Positions 61,076 through 64,000 of a stretch of DNA of 64,000 nt are shown one piece after another (position 1 is the stretch's first letter; each line of letters begins with the position of its first letter). Made by a program: the position numbers and the translations under genes. The stretch comes from Bacteroidales bacterium KHT7. GTDB taxonomy: Bacteria; Bacteroidota; Bacteroidia; Bacteroidales; Bacteroidaceae. The stretch covers positions 1 to 64,000 of the forward strand of contig FNBQ01000019.1 of assembly GCA_900102385.1 (NCBI GenBank), given 5' to 3'. The notes under the pieces were generated by a model that was not told where the DNA came from, searched no databases, and saw nothing but the letters and a program-made list of their open reading frames with translations.

Positions 61076-64000
61076 TTAGAATGAAACATTCACGCCAAGA
61101 ACGTATGAACGGCTCTTTGGATAAGCAGCATAGTCGATACCCGGACACATTGCATTCTTCTTGCTGCTTGTATCAACCTCTGGGTCGGCACCTGAGTAGC
61201 TTGTGAAGCAGAACAGATTATATCCAGTAAGATAGAAGCGTACGTTGCTCATGTGAGCCTTGCGGATTACACTCTTTGGCAGCGAGTAGCCCAATGTGAT
61301 GTTCTGGATGCGGAGGAACGAAGCGTCCTCAACAGCTGTGTCGATAAGCTGGATTGTTGATACGGCACATGGATTGTAGATTGATGCGCCCTTGTTAATC
61401 TCGTTAAGACGGCTCTGAATTACGTCGGTTGTGCCGTAGTAAGCCAAAACCTCAGACGATGGATTTGCAAGATTGTAGCCTGTTGCAGGGTCAATCCAAG
61501 TGTAGCGGTTTGCAATGTTGAAATCGCTGTTAAGGTTATAGCCCTTGGCTGAACCGCTGTAGAAACTTGTTGCAAGCTTAGTACCGTTAACAATCTGATT
61601 GCCGAACGAGTAGTTGCAATAAAGTGTGAAGTCGAACTGCTTGTAACGTGCGTTAAAGCCGAAACCGCCAGCCCATGGAGCCACGGTGTTGCCCAAGCGC
61701 TGCTTAATCGGAGTTCCGTCCTCATCGCACTTAAGTTTCAAGCCGCCCGGATAATAGTTACCACCAGTGATGCTTGCACTATTGTCCTTAACGCCGTCGC
61801 GCAGAACCCATGCTGTATTTGATGCGTTACGAACAAGTTCGCCGTTTGGGTTTGTCTCTGGGTCGTAAACAGTATAGAAGCCGTTTGTCTTATAGCCCCA
61901 AACCTCACCAAGTCTGCCGCCTTCTTCAACGCGGAAGTCCTCGTACTTGCTGAGTGTTGAGCCAGACCAGTTACTGCTCTGCCATGGGCTGTCGAGGGCA
62001 AGTTTGTCAATATTATTACGGTTGTACGATACGTTTCCGTTAAACTCAAGACCGAAATCCTTCTTGTCTACAATCTGAGCCTTTACGGTAAACTCGAATC
62101 CCTTGTTAGATGTCTGGCCGAAGTTCTGATACTGCATTGTGTAGCCAGAAGAACCAGCGATTGCAGTCTTCATCAGAAGGTCTTTTGTTGTATTCCAATA
62201 AAGATCGAATGTACCAGAAACGCGGTTGTTTGCAAATCCGTAGTCAATACCGATGTTACGAGTGATTGTTGTCTCCCACTTCAACTTCTCGTTAGAAAGA
62301 GTTGTTGCGTGCTCAAGCATAGACTTTGAACTTTCCTTACCGTTCTCAGTAAAATAAGGTGCATAAGCCGTTGCATTTGCAGCAGAATAAGTTGTGTAGA
62401 CTGAGTTTGACGGAATACGATTGTTACCGGCAGTACCGTAACTCAAGCGTAGTTTAAGGCTTGACAGCCAGTCGCGTGTTCCTGCCATAAACTTCTCCTC
62501 GCTCAATCGCCATGCAAAGGCTGCTGATGGGAAGTAGCCCCATCTGTTGCCCTCGGCAAACTTGCTCGAAGCATCGGCACGCATAGTGAGTGTAAGAAGA
62601 TACTTCTCGTTAAGAGTATAGTTCAGACGACCGAAGAATGAGAACATATTCTCATCAGGACTCTCGTATCTGTATGGAGTCTTTGCAACACCCTTGTCCT
62701 GATTGTCAAGAACATTGTCGAATGAATATCCATGAGGGAACTGAGTGCGAACATTCTGAGTCTCTATCTCCTGTGCACTGCTCCACTCCTGACCAACAAG
62801 CACGTTAATGCGGTCGCGACCGCCAAACAACTTCTTGTTGTCGTAAGTAATGGTGTTGGCGTTCTTCCAAGTCTTGGCATCAACACGACCAATGAACGAC
62901 TGTGGAGAACCGAAATCGCCATAGCTTGAATTCTGAGTTGCATCCTCGAGCCAAACCTGGTCGGTGTCAGTATCAGTCCAAGTATAGCCGAGTTCAGAAC
63001 GAAGTGTGAAATCCTTGATTGGCTTAACAATAAGACCTGCGCTGAAACTGCGCTGGAACTTTGTCTTAGCCTTGTAAGTTGCAACCAAACGCTCGTAAGG
63101 ATTCTTCTGTGATGAAGTGCTTGATTCGTCATCGTCATCAGCAGCAAGCGGATTGATTGGACGGAAGCGAGCCGAGTTTGCAACGATTGAGTTTGCAGCA
63201 TTACTCTCGTTTGTATCTGCACCCGAGCCCAAGCCCTTAACCTTCTGGTAACTGATGCGACCGTTCAAGTCGAGCGACAGCCACTTTGTAAACTTGAAGT
63301 TCAACTTTGCGTTACCGTTATCCTTGCGGAATGATGATGACTTCATGATGCTGTTCTCACCATTGTGAGAGTAACTTACGTTGAACTTAACCAACTCGTT
63401 ACCACCGCTGACGCTAAGGTTGTACTGGTTCTGAGTTCCGACGTTGCCGAAAATCTTATCCTGATAATCCTCGCCGTTTACAGACTTCCAGATTTCAAGG
63501 TCGTCAAAGTCTCCGTAGTCTGTCGAACCAAGTTCGTACTGATAGTAAGCATAGTTGTAAGGGTCCATCACCTTAACCAACTTGCGAGCCTTCTTTATAC
63601 CGAAAGATGCACCGAAATTCACATCAATCTTGCCTGCACGACCGCTCTTTGTTGTTACGATGATAACACCGTTAGCACCCTTAGCACCGTAGATTGCAGT
63701 AGTAGAGGCATCTTTCAATACATCGATGCTCTCGATATCCGAAGGAGCGATGTCTGAGATAGAAGAAACCTCGAATCCGTCTACGATATAGAGCGGAGAG
63801 TTATCCTGAGACAACGAACCGCCACCACGCACGCGAATCTTAACGTCGGCATCTGGCGAACCCTCGGTTGTAGTAACAGATACACCGGCAAGCTTTCCCT
63901 GAAGAGCCTCAGAAGCCGAAGCCACAGGCAACTCGCCAATCTGCTTTGCACTAACCGAACCTACCGAGCCGGTAAGGTCGCGCTTGTTAACTGTTCCGTA
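61076..64000 (-). CDS. SusC/RagA-type TonB-dependent transporter (runs off right edge)
   Basis: At least 975 residues; the frame stays open to base 64000, so the signal peptide and start are outside. The visible N-terminus is the plug domain (TGSVGSVSAKQIGELP, LQGKLAGVSV, RVRGGGSLSQDNSPLYIVDGFEV, DIESIDVLKDASTTAIYGAKGANGVI). The barrel follows and ends in Phe (VLGVNVSF). Imports large oligosaccharides using TonB energy. A TTG at 63931 is internal. First visible gene of a minus-strand operon with susD and the beta-helix lipoprotein; any regulator or glycosidases lie outside. Confidence 0.95.
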   Translation of the reverse strand, partial: YGTVNKRDLTGSVGSVSAKQIGELPVASASEALQGKLAGVSVTTTEGSPDADVKIRVRGGGSLSQDNSPLYIVDGFEVSSISDIAPSDIESIDVLKDASTTAIYGAKGANGVIIVTTKSGRAGKIDVNFGASFGIKKARKLVKVMDPYNYAYYQYELGSTDYGDFDDLEIWKSVNGEDYQDKIFGNVGTQNQYNLSVSGGNELVKFNVSYSHNGENSIMKSSSFRKDNGNAKLNFKFTKWLSLDLNGRISYQKVKGLGSGADTNESNAANSIVANSARFRPINPLAADDDDESSTSSQKNPYERLVATYKAKTKFQRSFSAGLIVKPIKDFTLRSELGYTWTDTDTDQVWLEDATQNSSYGDFGSPQSFIGRVDAKTWKNANTITYDNKKLFGGRDRINVLVGQEWSSAQEIETQNVRTQFPHGYSFDNVLDNQDKGVAKTPYRYESPDENMFSFFGRLNYTLNEKYLLTLTMRADASSKFAEGNRWGYFPSAAFAWRLSEEKFMAGTRDWLSSLKLRLSYGTAGNNRIPSNSVYTTYSAANATAYAPYFTENGKESSKSMLEHATTLSNEKLKWETTITRNIGIDYGFANNRVSGTFDLYWNTTKDLLMKTAIAGSSGYTMQYQNFGQTSNKGFEFTVKAQIVDKKDFGLEFNGNVSYNRNNIDKLALDSPWQSSNWSGSTLSKYEDFRVEEGGRLGEVWGYKTNGFYTVYDPETNPNGELVRNASNTAWVLRDGVKDNSASITGGNYYPGGLKLKCDEDGTPIKQRLGNTVAPWAGGFGFNARYKQFDFTLYCNYSFGNQIVNGTKLATSFYSGSAKGYNLNSDFNIANRYTWIDPATGYNLANPSSEVLAYYGTTDVIQSRLNEINKGASIYNPCAVSTIQLIDTAVEDASFLRIQNITLGYSLPKSVIRKAHMSNVRFYLTGYNLFCFTSYSGADPEVDTSSKKNAMCPGIDYAAYPKSRSYVLGVNVSF

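Overview
The window comes from a member of the Bacteroidales, most likely Prevotella or a close relative. Evidence: a SusC/SusD pair; many copies of the Bacteroidetes-type -7 element (TAnnTTTG), several with a TTG/TTTG about 20 bases upstream; an LpxC-FabZ fusion; a DAHP synthase-chorismate mutase fusion of the Prevotella/Porphyromonas type; lipoproteins with acidic residues after the lipobox; and a secreted protein with a Prevotella-like C-terminal tail. Most of the window is core chromosome. Accessory DNA is concentrated at about 12.2-14.8 kb, 32.6-37.4 kb and 57.4-64 kb.

Layout. 0-1 kb: end of an IS1182-type element and a small outer-membrane barrel protein. 1-7.2 kb (minus): an AddB/AddA-like helicase-nuclease pair. 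7.4-12.1 kb (plus): sppA-lpxK-purine nucleoside phosphorylase-thiL. 12.2-14.8 kb: inverted repeats, two related small membrane proteins flanking a gene split by a one-base frameshift, and a promoter-terminator unit that looks like a small RNA gene. 14.9-16.3 kb (minus): a sugar-phosphate transferase that starts exopolysaccharide synthesis. 16.5-19.4 kb: an unknown gene, a coiled-coil ZapB-like gene, zapA and rny. 19.5-24.2 kb: a Wzi-like protein, a lipoprotein, an aminopeptidase P-like protein and a C1 peptidase. 24.3-28.3 kb: recJ, recQ and a TPR protein.

28.4-32.6 kb is an aromatic amino acid operon (prephenate dehydratase, aminotransferase, DAHP synthase-chorismate mutase, prephenate dehydrogenase). 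It is preceded by a 31-codon leader peptide very rich in Phe and Tyr and an antiterminator/terminator pair, a transcription attenuator readable directly from the sequence. 32.6-37.4 kb holds three tandem CD225/dispanin-like genes with a DUF2752 gene, a sigma-factor-like protein fused to a macrodomain-like module facing a von Willebrand A protein, and two duplicated lipoproteins.

37.5-42.9 kb is a tightly overlapping operon: a sugar kinase fused to a RapZ C-terminal domain, a MurU-like nucleotidyltransferase, a membrane-anchored MutS-like ATPase and a PBP4-type peptidase, which points to cell-wall recycling. 44.2-50.9 kb carries prfA, pyrF, lpxD, lpxC-fabZ, lpxA, a pRiA4b ORF-3-like gene and miaA. 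51-57.3 kb has a class A penicillin-binding protein, a Pif1-like helicase with a TPR tail, a Sua5/YrdC protein and an alpha/beta hydrolase. 57.4-64 kb (minus) is part of a polysaccharide utilisation locus whose susC runs off the right edge.

No tRNA, rRNA or CRISPR array was recognised. Promoters and RNA elements were identified by eye from motif matches and base pairing.
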